From Paenibacillus sp. JJ-223 (GTDB taxonomy: Bacteria; Bacillota; Bacilli; Paenibacillales; Paenibacillaceae): a stretch of DNA of 64,000 nt. The notes below the pieces were generated by a model, which was not told the origin of the DNA, searched no databases, and worked only from the letters and a program-made list of their open reading frames with translations. Location: contig NZ_CAKMMP010000001.1 in assembly GCF_927798175.1 (NCBI RefSeq), positions 310,001 through 374,000 on the forward strand. Reading direction: 5' to 3'. Positions 27,417 to 37,008 of the stretch are shown here, piece after piece (positions within the stretch are counted from its first letter, which is position 1; each line of letters opens with the position of its first letter). Both the position numbers and the translations under genes were made by a program.

Positions 27417-28343
27417 ATGAACATAAAAACATTGCGTTCAGACCACATTTATCAAAATATAATCCAGGCTTCGCCCGACGAAAAGCTTGAATTATTCAGA
27501 AACGAAATGATGGCCCCTTTTATGAAGCAATGGGAAATTCAACAGATCCCTTTTAGAGCTGAAGAGGCGAACGGTTTTGACGTGGTTACGTTTAATAGTA
27601 TGATGCATCGATCTCCTGATCAGATTACCCGGCAGATTTCAAATGAGGTAGAGTTGATTTCGTCAGATTCTTTTTGGTTAGAGTGTGAGCACGCTGTAAG
27701 GAAAAGCCTCGGTCTATTTGTGGAACATGGTATAAGCCTCCCCGTATCCGAGTATTTGTTTACCATTCAACTAGGGAATCCGGAAAACCGTGCTTTAACC
27801 ATAAATGAAGGATATAGCGGTTTTGGCGGCATTCCCGGATTTATCTGGGGGACGCTCCTGCCAAATGAGTACACGATTCCGCGGATGAAAGCTTCGCTGG
27901 CGCATGAATGCAACCATAATGTGCGCTATCAATTTATTCAGTGGGATCACAACGTTCATTTGGGCGAGCTCATCGTAAGTGAAGGATTAGCCGAAAATTA
28001 TGCGACGTTCATGTTTGGAGAAGAATTGCTCGGCCCTTGGGTCACGAAAACGAACGCAGAAACACTTAACCAACGCATAAAGCCTGTGCTTAGAGAGCGA
28101 TTGCAATTAACCGGGTTTGATCAATTGGCTCCGTATCTTTACGGGGACGAGATCGCCACCCTTCAAAACTTCAAACCGGTCAACATGCCTTATAGTGCCG
28201 GATACGCTTGCGGATATTATTTAATCCGATATTATTTAAGAAAAACGGGAAAAACGATTTTTGAGGCGACAATAACGCCTGCTGCTCAAATACTGGACGA
28301 AGTCAAAGGATTTTGGGATGAAGAAACGATTATTAACGGTTAA
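27417..28343 (+). CDS. DUF2268 putative Zn-dependent protease
   Basis: 308 residues with a gluzincin-like metal motif HECNH and, about 20 residues on, a Glu in SEGLAENYA that could be the third ligand. This matches the DUF2268 family of predicted proteases. The frame opens at ATG 27390, which lies at the predicted transcription start; GGGAGTGAG favours ATG 27417. It overlaps the downstream MerR gene by 26 bases. No signal peptide, so a cytosolic role; substrate unknown. Confidence 0.85.
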   Translation: MNIKTLRSDHIYQNIIQASPDEKLELFRNEMMAPFMKQWEIQQIPFRAEEANGFDVVTFNSMMHRSPDQITRQISNEVELISSDSFWLECEHAVRKSLGLFVEHGISLPVSEYLFTIQLGNPENRALTINEGYSGFGGIPGFIWGTLLPNEYTIPRMKASLAHECNHNVRYQFIQWDHNVHLGELIVSEGLAENYATFMFGEELLGPWVTKTNAETLNQRIKPVLRERLQLTGFDQLAPYLYGDEIATLQNFKPVNMPYSAGYACGYYLIRYYLRKTGKTIFEATITPAAQILDEVKGFWDEETIING

Positions 28344-29064
28344 AGATATTGTTCGGATTACAGGCATTACAGGCCGGACTCTGCATTATTACGATCGAAT
28401 CGATTTATTTAAACCGACGCATCTGACGGAAAAAGGGTATCGCTTATATGATCGAAGCAGTTTGGAAAAACTTCAAACGATTCTGTTCCTAAAGGAGTTG
28501 GAGTTTTCCTTGAAAGAAATTGCAGAAATTTTAAAGCTGACCAGACAAGAACGTAAACAAATTTTGAAGAAGCAGAAACAAACGTTATTATCGAGAAAAC
28601 AAAGACTGGAAACCATGATGGTAGCGATCGATGAATACGATTCGGGAATGGATATTAGCGATTTGCAAATCTTCAAGGATTCTTCCGTTTTACCATTGAA
28701 AGAACAGTATGCAAATGAGGCAAGATTCATTTATGGCGAAACAGAAGCGTATAAAGAGTATAATGAAACGTTGGAAAAATTATCGCTTGACGATAAAGAG
28801 GAACGGTTTCAATCCATGGAGGAAATATTCAAACAAATGGCGTCTTGTGTGGATCAGGATCCTTCCTCCGATGAAGCTCAGCGATTAATCGAAGAGTGGA
28901 AAGAAAATCTGATGCAATTCATGACATGTGATGCAGAATTACTGGCTTGCATTGCCAATACTTACAAATTCGATGCACGATTCAGAAATTATTTCAATCA
29001 ATATGGCCATGAAGGTTTAGCCGATTTTCTCTACAGTGCAATAATGCATAATATCCATCCGTAA
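28318..29064 (+). CDS. MerR-family regulator with TipAS-like ligand domain
   Basis: 248 residues: MerR winged helix (about 1-70; VKDIVRITGITGRTLHYYDR), a coiled-coil dimerisation helix rich in Lys/Gln (75-110), then a TipAS-like antibiotic-binding domain (about 125-248; ending FRNYFNQYGHEGLADFLYSA). Relatives such as TipAL, Mta and SkgA respond to drugs and activate their own promoters. It overlaps the DUF2268 gene and is followed by a terminator; the dyad at 27355-27377 is the likely autoregulatory site. Confidence 0.92.
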   Translation: MKKRLLTVKDIVRITGITGRTLHYYDRIDLFKPTHLTEKGYRLYDRSSLEKLQTILFLKELEFSLKEIAEILKLTRQERKQILKKQKQTLLSRKQRLETMMVAIDEYDSGMDISDLQIFKDSSVLPLKEQYANEARFIYGETEAYKEYNETLEKLSLDDKEERFQSMEEIFKQMASCVDQDPSSDEAQRLIEEWKENLMQFMTCDAELLACIANTYKFDARFRNYFNQYGHEGLADFLYSAIMHNIHP

Positions 29065-29182
29065 ACCTCTCCATGAATGGTGAATGCTCGACTCCCGATC
29101 TTAAAACAACAACCTGATGGAATCGGCGTCATTTTGAAGTGATCTCGCTTAAAGGTAGACAAGTATTTTTATGCAACCTGTT

Positions 29183-29224
29183 AGGCATGAGCTCGGTATT
29201 AGACCGGGTTCATGCCTTTTCATT
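29183..29224 (+). terminator. Terminator after the MerR operon
   Basis: AGGCATGA (29183-29190) pairs with TCATGCCT (29210-29217), with an inner GCTCGGT/ACCGGGT stem; TTTTC follows. Confidence 0.8.
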
Positions 29225-29309
29225 TTGGCTTGATGGGCGCCGTTGTTTTTAATTGAAAGAAGTGGGTAATGGTTCTTCAATGATTGGTTCTTTGGGGAGG
29301 TTGGTCGAT

Positions 29310-29990
29310 ATGCTGTTGGAATTAAGCATCAAGCTGGTCATCAGTTTTTTCGGACTTTGGGTCATTACGTTCGTTACGGGAAGAAAAACGCTCAGTCAAC
29401 TTACGCCATTGGATTTCCTATCTTCGTTGGTATTAAGCGAAATTGTGGGAAATACGCTGTATGACGATCAGGTCAACGTATCCCATCTTTTATTTGCTTT
29501 GGCAGTTTGGACGATCCTCTCCTACCTTTTTGAGAAAGCAACAACCCGTTTCGTTAAATTCGGGTATGCAGCAGAGGGGCGGGCTGTTCTTTTGATTGAT
29601 AACGGTGAGGTGAACCAGAGTTTATTAAAAAAATATGACATTGAATATAAACAATTGCTCTCCATGCTTCGAAAACAGAACGTTTTTTCGCTTCAGGAGG
29701 TCAAACATGCCGTCCTGGAAATCGACGGATCTCTGTCCGTCCTTCGCAAGCCGGAGTACGAGCCTCCGACTGCCCAAGATTTGGGTCTTCAGGATATTTC
29801 CAATAGCTTGGCTATTACGGTCATTGATAAAGGGGAACTCCTGACGATGTCCCTGAGGGGAAAGAAAATGGACCCGGAAAAGGTCAAGCTTGATATGCAA
29901 AGGCAGGGGTATGACAATATTAAGGATATTGCATATGCGGAGTATGGCGAGGATGGAACGCTTTATATCATCCCCAGAGAGACAAAGTAG
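29310..29990 (+). CDS. DUF421 membrane protein (YetF/YkjA-like)
   Basis: 226 residues: three N-terminal membrane segments (about 1-85) with the family signature GRKTLSQLTPLDFLSSLVLSE, then a cytosolic domain (LRKQNVFSLQEVKHAVLEIDG). GGGGAGG nine bases upstream selects ATG 29310 over the longer frame. B. subtilis relatives such as YetF and YdfS occur in spore or general membranes; function unresolved. Transcribed alone between two terminators. Confidence 0.9.
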   Translation: MLLELSIKLVISFFGLWVITFVTGRKTLSQLTPLDFLSSLVLSEIVGNTLYDDQVNVSHLLFALAVWTILSYLFEKATTRFVKFGYAAEGRAVLLIDNGEVNQSLLKKYDIEYKQLLSMLRKQNVFSLQEVKHAVLEIDGSLSVLRKPEYEPPTAQDLGLQDISNSLAITVIDKGELLTMSLRGKKMDPEKVKLDMQRQGYDNIKDIAYAEYGEDGTLYIIPRETK

Positions 29991-30109
29991 AAGGGAAGAA
30001 ATCCACTGGAGGATGGATCAAGGGGACCAATACGGACAGATTGAGAAGATAATGCAGACAGAATGGAATAATACTTGTTACGCTAATGGGAAATGTTGTT
30101 AATAAAGGC

Positions 30110-30147
30110 AATGAGCAGGCTGCAGGATCGCAGGCTGCTCATTGTTT
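30110..30147. terminator. Bidirectional terminator between convergent genes
   Basis: AATGAGCAG (30110-30118) pairs with CTGCTCATT (30135-30143), with an inner GCTGC/GCAGG stem. It lies between the DUF421 gene and the convergent hybrid kinase. Confidence 0.7.
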
Positions 30148-30152
30148 GCAAA

Positions 30153-32789
30153 TTATGAATGATTGATCTGGTTCTTGATATAATACATCTCCAGCACTTG
30201 CGTAATCGACTCGCCTTTAATAGGTTTGCTTACATATGCATCCATGCCTGCCTTCAAGCATTTGTCCATGTCTCCTCTTACGGCATTTGCCGTTACCGCA
30301 ACAATAAATGGACATGATTCGGGGTCAAGCATTTCCTTAATCGCTTTAGTCGCTTCAAAGCCATCCAGCCGCGGCATATGCACGTCCATAAAAACAATAT
30401 CATACGCATGCTGTTTGACAGCCTCGACAGCTTCGGCACCGTCGACCACCAGGTCTACAAAGTGTCCTTTTTTCTCGATCATCCTGCCAAGGACAAGCTG
30501 ATTCACCTCATTGTCTTCCGCGATCAGAATCCGAAGAGGTGCCGATTTGTTCTTTTTCTGTTGTTGATCGAATGTGCTGCTCTCTTCATTGTTGTTCAAC
30601 TTGAACCATGCGGTAAATGCAAAGGTTGTACCCGGTTCATCCGATTCTTCGATCCAGATATCACCCTGCATCAGCTCCACCAGCTTTTTGCTGATGGCAA
30701 GCCCGAGACCGGTGCCTTGAGGTTTGCGAGTCATGAAATTTTCCAGTTGGTAGAACGGCTCAAACAATTGTTGTCTTTTCTCCACCGGAATCCCTATTCC
30801 CGAATCCTTCACCGTGAATTGCAGCTGCACGTTGCTGCTGCACTGCTCTTTAACGCCGACATTGATTTCCACGCCGCCTTCTGAAGTAAATTTAACCGCG
30901 TTGCCGATGATATTGGTCAGTACTTGTTTAAGACGGTAAGCATCGCCATGCACCGGAGTCGGAATGGCATCATCCAGACATACACGGATATCCAGATTCT
31001 TTTCGCGAACCAGTGGTTTTACGATCTGCACCGTTTCTGTCACGATTTCTCGAAGATCAAACGGATCATCGACCAGCTCGGTTTTGCCTGACTCGATTTT
31101 GGAAAAATCAAGAATATCATTAATGATGGCCAGCAAGGAATCTCCGCTCTTCTGGATAATGCTGATATATTCCTTTTGTTCTCCGCTGAGTCCCGGCGTA
31201 TCCAGCAGCAGGTCCGTCATCCCGATTACGCCGTTCATGGGGGTGCGAATTTCATGGCTCATCATGGCGAGAAATTCACTTTTGGCCTGATTCATTCTCT
31301 CGGCCGTCTCTTTGGCAACGAGCAGTTTTTTCTGTTCGGTAATGTCCTTTGCGATCAGATAAAACCCCACATTGGCCTTGTTGATAATGATCGGAGCAAG
31401 CGTAGCCAAGACTTCGGTCTCGTGGCCGTCCTTATGGCGAATGGTGTTGATTTCCTTCTCGGCCAACTCGTAATTGCTGCGGAGAATCAGTCCTAGATTA
31501 ACGGCCCCGATAAACCTTTGTATGCTTGTGCCGCTCATTTCAGCCACGGGACAGCCTGTCATTTTCACCGCTACAGGATTGGCATTCATAATGTTCCCAT
31601 CCATGTTAAACGAGATAATGGCGTCATGATTATATTTTTTCAGCGATGTGTACCGTTCCACGGTCTCCTGCAGCTTGAATTCAATGAGTTTCCGCTCGGT
31701 AATATCCTGCAATGTCCCATTTAACTGTACTGGCTTGCAGTATTCATCAAACGTAATTAATCCGCGCAAGTGAAGATATTTCTCGCTGCCATTCTTGCTG
31801 ATGTATTTGTACTCGAAATCAAGCGGCTCGCCTTGTTTTACCCAGCCGATTTTTTGTTGCAGAGATGCTGCATCCGCGGGATTCATGGCTTTAAAAACAT
31901 CACTTGCCCGATATCGTTGGGGAGTGCGTTCGAGTTCAAGAATCTCAAAGATTTGATCTGAAATGGCGATTTGGTCATTGACCATATCCCATTCCCAACT
32001 GCCGATCATCGCGATACGCTCTGCCTCTGCAACGATCTCTTCATGTTTTTTTCGTTCGGAGACATCTCGTCCAATGAATAGGATCTGCTGTTCATGCTCA
32101 GCATTTCCGATGATTTTATACGTGGTTTCGAACCAAAGATAATGACCTTCTTTATGGCGAATCCTAACATTCAGCATATTGCCAGAGGACAGGTCCATCT
32201 GTGAGATACGTTCCAGATCTTGGGGATGGAAATATGCAATGTTATCCTTGCCAATTATATCTTGGGGCGAGTAGCCCAGCAAATGCTGAACGGAAGGGGA
32301 GCAGAATCGACAGACGCCTTCACAATTCGTGATATAAATGATCTCCTGAGCATTATCCGAAATCAGTTTGAACATCTCTTCACTGTGCAATAGCTTCTGT
32401 TCGGACGCTTTACGATCCGTAATATCCACAATATGGCAAATGAAGTAAAGCGGCTCATCCGTCGTTTCGTCTCGAGCCAAGGAAACATGTAATGAAGTCC
32501 AAAGGACATTGCCATCTTTTTTGATGTATCGTTTTTCGTATTTATGTTCTTTCGATATACCTTCAAACAGCTCACAGGCATAGATCACATCTTGCGGCGA
32601 GTCCTCGGGATGCGTAATCTCCTGGTAGCTGAGATTCAATAATTCCTCACTGGTAAAGCCCATCATATTGCAAAAAGCAGGGTTCACTTTCAGCCATTGC
32701 CCTGTCGGAGCAACGAGTGCAATTCCAATAGGCGCTAGGTTATATATCTGCTCGAATAATTCATGATGATCAACCTTTTGAACCTGCAT
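30153..32789 (-). CDS. Multi-PAS hybrid sensor histidine kinase
   Basis: 878 residues, no membrane segment, so a soluble sensor. Four or so PAS domains (about 8-120, 130-245, 255-370, 380-495), HisKA with phospho-His near 511 (MSHEIRTPMNGVIG), HATPase (about 620-740; GTGLGLAISKKLV) and a C-terminal receiver with phospho-Asp near 801 (IVFMDVHMPRLDG). AAAAGGAGA seven to nine bases before ATG 32789 fixes the start. No dedicated response regulator or HPt gene is adjacent, so its output partner lies elsewhere. Confidence 0.93.
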   Translation of the reverse strand: MQVQKVDHHELFEQIYNLAPIGIALVAPTGQWLKVNPAFCNMMGFTSEELLNLSYQEITHPEDSPQDVIYACELFEGISKEHKYEKRYIKKDGNVLWTSLHVSLARDETTDEPLYFICHIVDITDRKASEQKLLHSEEMFKLISDNAQEIIYITNCEGVCRFCSPSVQHLLGYSPQDIIGKDNIAYFHPQDLERISQMDLSSGNMLNVRIRHKEGHYLWFETTYKIIGNAEHEQQILFIGRDVSERKKHEEIVAEAERIAMIGSWEWDMVNDQIAISDQIFEILELERTPQRYRASDVFKAMNPADAASLQQKIGWVKQGEPLDFEYKYISKNGSEKYLHLRGLITFDEYCKPVQLNGTLQDITERKLIEFKLQETVERYTSLKKYNHDAIISFNMDGNIMNANPVAVKMTGCPVAEMSGTSIQRFIGAVNLGLILRSNYELAEKEINTIRHKDGHETEVLATLAPIIINKANVGFYLIAKDITEQKKLLVAKETAERMNQAKSEFLAMMSHEIRTPMNGVIGMTDLLLDTPGLSGEQKEYISIIQKSGDSLLAIINDILDFSKIESGKTELVDDPFDLREIVTETVQIVKPLVREKNLDIRVCLDDAIPTPVHGDAYRLKQVLTNIIGNAVKFTSEGGVEINVGVKEQCSSNVQLQFTVKDSGIGIPVEKRQQLFEPFYQLENFMTRKPQGTGLGLAISKKLVELMQGDIWIEESDEPGTTFAFTAWFKLNNNEESSTFDQQQKKNKSAPLRILIAEDNEVNQLVLGRMIEKKGHFVDLVVDGAEAVEAVKQHAYDIVFMDVHMPRLDGFEATKAIKEMLDPESCPFIVAVTANAVRGDMDKCLKAGMDAYVSKPIKGESITQVLEMYYIKNQINHS

Positions 32790-33132
32790 TTTGAGCTCTC
32801 CTTTTGGTGTATAATACATCGTCGAAATTTAGTGTTTTGCGGATATCTTATGTTCAATAAGAAATCGTCGGTTAAAAACAACAATAAGTGCTTAATACCC
32901 AGTATTCTAGCCAGTGAAACACCTCTTTTCAAGAGATTTGTGTCAAAGAAGCGGAAGCAGCTGAGCGTTATTGGAGCAGTGAGGCATATCGAATCCCGTC
33001 GAAACGATGGGTGAAACAAGCAGGAAAGCGGGAAGGTTGGTTGATCGGAAAGAGTTTACCCTCTGTTTAGAGCGATGTGAAAGGGTTATATACTTTTAGA
33101 AATCAATCCAACTTACAAACGGAGGAAATCAT
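32790..33132. other. Divergent intergenic region, no gene seen
   Basis: 343 bases between the hybrid kinase and the Mn-catalase gene. Short frames have no ribosome-binding sites. The only element I can name is the promoter-like pair at 33065-33088. Confidence 0.5.
33065..33088 (+). promoter_or_regulatory. Sigma-B-like promoter before the Mn-catalase gene
   Basis: GTTTAG (33065-33070), 12 bases, then GGGTTA (33083-33088). This resembles the GTTTAA/GGGTAT consensus of general-stress sigma factors. Mn-catalases of Bacillus (YdbD type) are general-stress genes, which fits; whether this organism has such a sigma factor is unknown. Confidence 0.35.
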
Positions 33133-33960
33133 ATGTTTCGACATCAGAAAGAGTTACAGTTCGAGGTTAAAGTAGATCGCCCTGATCCGGCATTTGCACG
33201 CCAGGTCCAGGAAGTACTGGGAGGGCAGTTCGGTGAAATGACAGTGATGATGCAGTACCTTTTTCAAGGGTTTAATTGTCGGGGCGAGGAAAAATACAAA
33301 GATATGCTGATGGATATCGGCACGGAGGAAATTGGCCATGTCGAAATGTTATGCGCATTGATTAGCCAGCTATTGGATGGCGCCACACCTGCCGAGCAGC
33401 AGAAAGCCGCTGAGGATCCCGTTACAGCTGCCATTATGGGAGGCATTAATCCCCAACATCTGCTTGTAAGCGGATTGGGCGGCTTACCTACCAACTCTAC
33501 CGGCGTACCATGGAACGGTTCATATATCGTGGCCAGCGGCAACCTTCTTGCAGACATGCGGTCTAATCTGCATGCCGAAAGTCAGGGCCGATTGCAAGTG
33601 GCGAGACTATATCAGATGACGAACGATGAAGGCGTCCGCGCGACTTTACGAAAAATGCTGGCACGGGATCGTTATCATCAATATCAATGGATGGCCGCCA
33701 TTCAGGAGCTGGAAGAAAAGAATGGAGTGGTAGTACCCGCTTCATTCCCGCCTGAGGCAGAACAGGAGTCTCAACCTGAAGCCTATGAGTTCTGGAATCT
33801 CTCTGAAGGAACCGAATCCAGCGAAGGGTTATGGGCTAAAGGAAGCGCACCCGACGGAACCGGGGACTTCGTTTATTTATCAGAACCTGTTGCAAAAGGG
33901 GAAGTATACAAGCCCGTTGTTCCCGCCAAAGAACTTCATCATGATTTGGATCATAATTGA
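33133..33960 (+). CDS. Manganese catalase
   Basis: Di-manganese ferritin-like catalase that disproportionates H2O2, 275 residues, cytosolic. Metal-ligand motifs are present: an early Glu in GQFGEMTVMMQY, EEIGHVE (Glu and His pair), and in the second half a Glu in NLHAESQGRLQ and His in RDRYHQYQW. GGAGG precedes ATG 33133. Single gene, ended by a terminator at 34059. The acidic C-terminal tail (HHDLDHN) is like that of B. subtilis YdbD. Confidence 0.95.
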   Translation: MFRHQKELQFEVKVDRPDPAFARQVQEVLGGQFGEMTVMMQYLFQGFNCRGEEKYKDMLMDIGTEEIGHVEMLCALISQLLDGATPAEQQKAAEDPVTAAIMGGINPQHLLVSGLGGLPTNSTGVPWNGSYIVASGNLLADMRSNLHAESQGRLQVARLYQMTNDEGVRATLRKMLARDRYHQYQWMAAIQELEEKNGVVVPASFPPEAEQESQPEAYEFWNLSEGTESSEGLWAKGSAPDGTGDFVYLSEPVAKGEVYKPVVPAKELHHDLDHN

Positions 33961-34058
33961 ATTGGAAGAGAGTAAGGTTGATCGAATGCGAGAGCCGCCG
34001 AGAGCGATCGATGTGGCGTGCTTTGATGGAAAAAATACAGAGTATTCTGATTCCAACA

Positions 34059-34091
34059 ACAAAAGCCGCATGAACTGCGGCTTTTGTTCGT
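34059..34091. terminator. Bidirectional terminator
   Basis: ACAAAAGCCGCA (34059-34070) pairs perfectly with TGCGGCTTTTGT (34076-34087) around TGAAC. It can serve both the Mn-catalase gene and the convergent MFS gene. Confidence 0.85.
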
Positions 34092-34133
34092 TATTTCACC
34101 TTCATCAATGGCTGCAACATTTTTTCAAGCCTA

Positions 34134-35369
34134 TTATCGTTCTTTCCGTGCCGGCACGGAACTAGTTTGGCCGCCGACAACGCGGTTTTTTGCTGCTCCC
34201 ATACCGACTACAAAGAGTAAGACCGAAGCGCCAAGCAGAATAAAGAGCGGCAGGTTCCAACTATTCGTCGCATCATGCAGATATCCTATAAGGGCTGGGC
34301 CGATTGCGGCAAGAAGATATCCGACCGATTGCGCCATGGCAGACAGTTCCGCTGCTTGATGCGCATTTTCAGTACGTAATCCGAAAAACATCATGGACAA
34401 ACTAAAAGCGAAGCCTCCACCAATTCCTAGGATGATGATCCACAGCAGAATGATATCGGAGCTTCCGTAAAGAAGTCCGAGCGTCCCCGTCAAAAGCAAA
34501 ATGGTTGTGACGATCACTAACAAACGTTGGTTAGACATGCGCCCGGCAATAACGGGAACTATAAAAGTAAATGGAAGCAGTGCCAACTGCATGATCGAAA
34601 GGTACCATCCCGATTGGTTGGAGTCAATTCCTTGCTGCTTTAAAATTTCAGGTAACCAAGCGATCAACACATAGAAAACCATGGACTGTATCCCCATAAA
34701 CAAGGTTACTTGCCAGGCAAGAGGAGATCGCCAAACATTCACATCGTTACGGGCCGTTTGTTGACTCGTCGTGGCTGTTTGCTTCATTTGATTTCTTAAT
34801 TGAGGTAACCAACAGAGGATCGATACAAAGCTGAGAATCCCCCATATTCCCAATGCTCCCTGCCATTGCAAACCTGCGTTCACGGCTAACGGTACACTGA
34901 TTCCCGATGCGATCGCCCCGCATAAACTCATTGAGATGGAGTAAACACCTGTCATGGAGCCAATGTTATTCGGGAAATCCCTTTTGATTATACTTGGCAA
35001 TAATACATTGCATACGGCAATGGCGAAACCAAGGATAGCTGTCCCAATATATAGATTAACTGCGCCAGATAAAGAACGAATTACAATACCAACCGTCAGA
35101 AAGACGAGGGATATCAAAATGAGACGCTCAACCCCATACCTACGTCCTAAGTTCGGTACCAGAGGTGATAATAAGGCAAAGGCGAGCAAAGGTACCGTTG
35201 TGATCAGGCCTGCTAATGTATTTGAAATATGAACGTCATCCCTTATGAGACTGACTAGCGGACCGACCGAGGTTAAGGGAGTACGTAAATTAGCTGCGAT
35301 AAAAATAATGCCGAGAATGATGAATCCTATAGAGGATGGTACGGCTTTTTTAATTTGGTTGTTCGGCAT
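34134..35369 (-). CDS. MFS transporter, CynX/NimT (YycB-like) family
   Basis: 411 residues with about twelve membrane segments. The N-terminal signature ANLRTPLTSVGPLVSLIRDD is characteristic of the CynX/NimT group (cyanate, 2-nitroimidazole or unknown small anions). A ribosome-binding site GGAGGAGAA precedes ATG 35369. A HTH-cupin regulator gene lies upstream on the same strand but behind its own terminator-like hairpin; it may still control this gene. Confidence 0.9.
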   Translation of the reverse strand: MPNNQIKKAVPSSIGFIILGIIFIAANLRTPLTSVGPLVSLIRDDVHISNTLAGLITTVPLLAFALLSPLVPNLGRRYGVERLILISLVFLTVGIVIRSLSGAVNLYIGTAILGFAIAVCNVLLPSIIKRDFPNNIGSMTGVYSISMSLCGAIASGISVPLAVNAGLQWQGALGIWGILSFVSILCWLPQLRNQMKQTATTSQQTARNDVNVWRSPLAWQVTLFMGIQSMVFYVLIAWLPEILKQQGIDSNQSGWYLSIMQLALLPFTFIVPVIAGRMSNQRLLVIVTTILLLTGTLGLLYGSSDIILLWIIILGIGGGFAFSLSMMFFGLRTENAHQAAELSAMAQSVGYLLAAIGPALIGYLHDATNSWNLPLFILLGASVLLFVVGMGAAKNRVVGGQTSSVPARKER

Positions 35370-35521
35370 TCTTCATTTCTCCTCCTGTATTTTAAACGGA
35401 TAAATTGTTTTCTGCTGATTGAAAAAACAATGCAATAACGTCCGCGCGGACAACAAAAGTATATTATAATATATTATTTTTTACAATAAACAAATTTAAA
35501 TATATTTAAAATAATCAAAAC

Positions 35522-35563
35522 AAAAAAAAGAACTCCACATTCCGTTACGGAAGTGTGAGTTCT
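35522..35563 (-). terminator. Terminator of the HTH-cupin gene
   Basis: On the minus strand AGAACTC pairs with GAGTTCT, with an imperfect CGGAA/TTCCG inner stem, and is followed by a T-run (the A-run at 35522-35528). Confidence 0.75.
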
Positions 35564-35588
35564 ATTTAGTAAGTCATATTTTCGAATT

Positions 35589-36149
35589 TTATGGACCATA
35601 CTTTAGGGAGATATGGAGCACGGTTTCGTTATCCGTAGGGTTTGTATAAGCGTGAGGACGATCCGCTCGAAAACTGATCGTATCATATTGATTCAATGTG
35701 TAAGTCTCTCCATTGACTTGAATTTCAATGCAGCCCGTCATGACTGTTGCAATTTCAGTTGTATTTACATGATGGCCTTCAGGGTGATACGAGCTGTGTG
35801 GCTGTAAGTAAGCCCGACACATTTCAGTATCGTTACTTTTAAAAACGGGTTCAATCATCCAATTTTTCTGGTCATTCGAAAACCGCAAACCCTCGCCTGC
35901 TCGATACAAACTAACGGGGTCTTCTGATTTAAACAAAGCCATTAGCGGTAAAGATATACCCTTTGAAATTTTCCATAAAATCGCCAAGGTTGGATTTGTT
36001 TCGCCACGTTCGATATTCCCGAGAGTAAGTTTGCTTACGCCTGTTATTTCCGCTAAGTCGTCTAAGCTCATGCCTTTTTCTTTTCTGTACCTTTTCAAGG
36101 CACCGCCGATTTGCAACACAAGTTGTTTGGATTCGTCAACTTCATCCAT
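35589..36149 (-). CDS. XRE-family HTH regulator with C-terminal cupin
   Basis: 186 residues: HTH (about 13-68; MSLDDLAEITGVSKLTLGNIERG) and cupin_2 domain (about 110-182; HHVNTTEIATVMTG, DRPHAYTNPTD). Such regulators sense small metabolites through the cupin. GAGGTGAA precedes ATG 36149. The nearest possible target is the CynX-type transporter downstream. Confidence 0.9.
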   Translation of the reverse strand: MDEVDESKQLVLQIGGALKRYRKEKGMSLDDLAEITGVSKLTLGNIERGETNPTLAILWKISKGISLPLMALFKSEDPVSLYRAGEGLRFSNDQKNWMIEPVFKSNDTEMCRAYLQPHSSYHPEGHHVNTTEIATVMTGCIEIQVNGETYTLNQYDTISFRADRPHAYTNPTDNETVLHISLKYGP

Positions 36150-36243
36150 TGGATATTCACCTCAACAAAAAACAGCTACAGCTAGTATATCGTTTATCTA
36201 AATTCTTTTCCATAGGTGAGATATGATGAAGCCACAACTGCGA

Positions 36244-36876
36244 TTAGAAACGTTTGGCGACTTCCTTAGCATGTGCAATTGCTTTTTCCTTAATCGCTGG
36301 AGCTTGTTCGGATGATGCCGTTCCTTCCACAAAAATGGCTTCAATCGATTGAATCCCGTAGAAATGCAGAACCTTTTTTAGATAACTGTATCCCATTTCA
36401 ATCGGAGCAAGGGGACCTTCCGAATAAACGGAACCGCTAGCTTGAATGTGTAAGGCTTTCTTGCCGGACAACAAACCTACAGGACCATTTTCGGTATATT
36501 TGAACGTTTTGCCCGGAATGGAAGTCGCATCCGTATAGGCTTTCAAAACCGGCGGGATCGAGAAATTCCACATCGGTGAAACATACACGTACTTATCGAC
36601 AGCCACGAATTGATCAATAATGGCTTCATGACGGGCTACTTTTGATTTCTCTTCATCAGACAGTTGATCGAAAGACGAACCCGACCGGATCTTTCCCCAC
36701 CCCCGTAAAACATCGGCATCGATTGGCGGAATATCCTCTTGGTACAGATCGAGATGAATAATTTCATCGGTTGGATTTGCCTCACGATAAGCTTCTATAA
36801 ATTTTTCCCCTACCGCGAGACTAAAAGATGACTGGGAATCCAGGGGATGGGCGGTGATGTAAAGTACAGCTGCCAT
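36244..36876 (-). CDS. azoR: FMN-dependent NADH:quinone/azo oxidoreductase
   Basis: Flavodoxin-fold enzyme that reduces quinones and azo compounds, 210 residues, normal for AzoR. Motifs: FMN phosphate loop near the N-terminus ([13 protein letters not shown]), [14 protein letters not shown], and the second FMN contact ([12 protein letters not shown]). The frame opens further upstream, but [11 protein letters not shown] at 36876, behind AAGGGAAG, is the family start. Divergent from a HxlR regulator, as in electrophile-stress loci of Bacillus (YodB/AzoR1). Confidence 0.93.
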   Translation of the reverse strand: MAAVLYITAHPLDSQSSFSLAVGEKFIEAYREANPTDEIIHLDLYQEDIPPIDADVLRGWGKIRSGSSFDQLSDEEKSKVARHEAIIDQFVAVDKYVYVSPMWNFSIPPVLKAYTDATSIPGKTFKYTENGPVGLLSGKKALHIQASGSVYSEGPLAPIEMGYSYLKKVLHFYGIQSIEAIFVEGTASSEQAPAIKEKAIAHAKEVAKRF

Positions 36877-36957
36877 AAATAAAAACTTCCCTTCTGTAAT
36901 TAAAATAAATACACTTTCTGGATTAATCATATCGTATATATTTTAATTGTGAAGTAC

Positions 36958-36977
36958 GCACAAATATGTGCTATAGT
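36958..36977 (+). promoter_or_regulatory. Inverted repeat overlapping the HxlR promoter
   Basis: GCACA-AATA-TGTGC (36958-36971) abuts TATAGT (36972-36977), a probable -10. It sits in the 132-base gap between azoR and the HxlR gene, the right place for a HxlR dimer to control both. Confidence 0.5.
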
Positions 36978-37008
36978 ATTAAAAAAGGTACTGCAAAGGA
37001 GGCAAGGC

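Noticed and set aside
30012..30102. 29-codon frame MDQGDQYGQIEKIM... after the DUF421 gene
   Set aside because: GGAGG directly abuts the ATG with no spacer and the composition is not protein-like.
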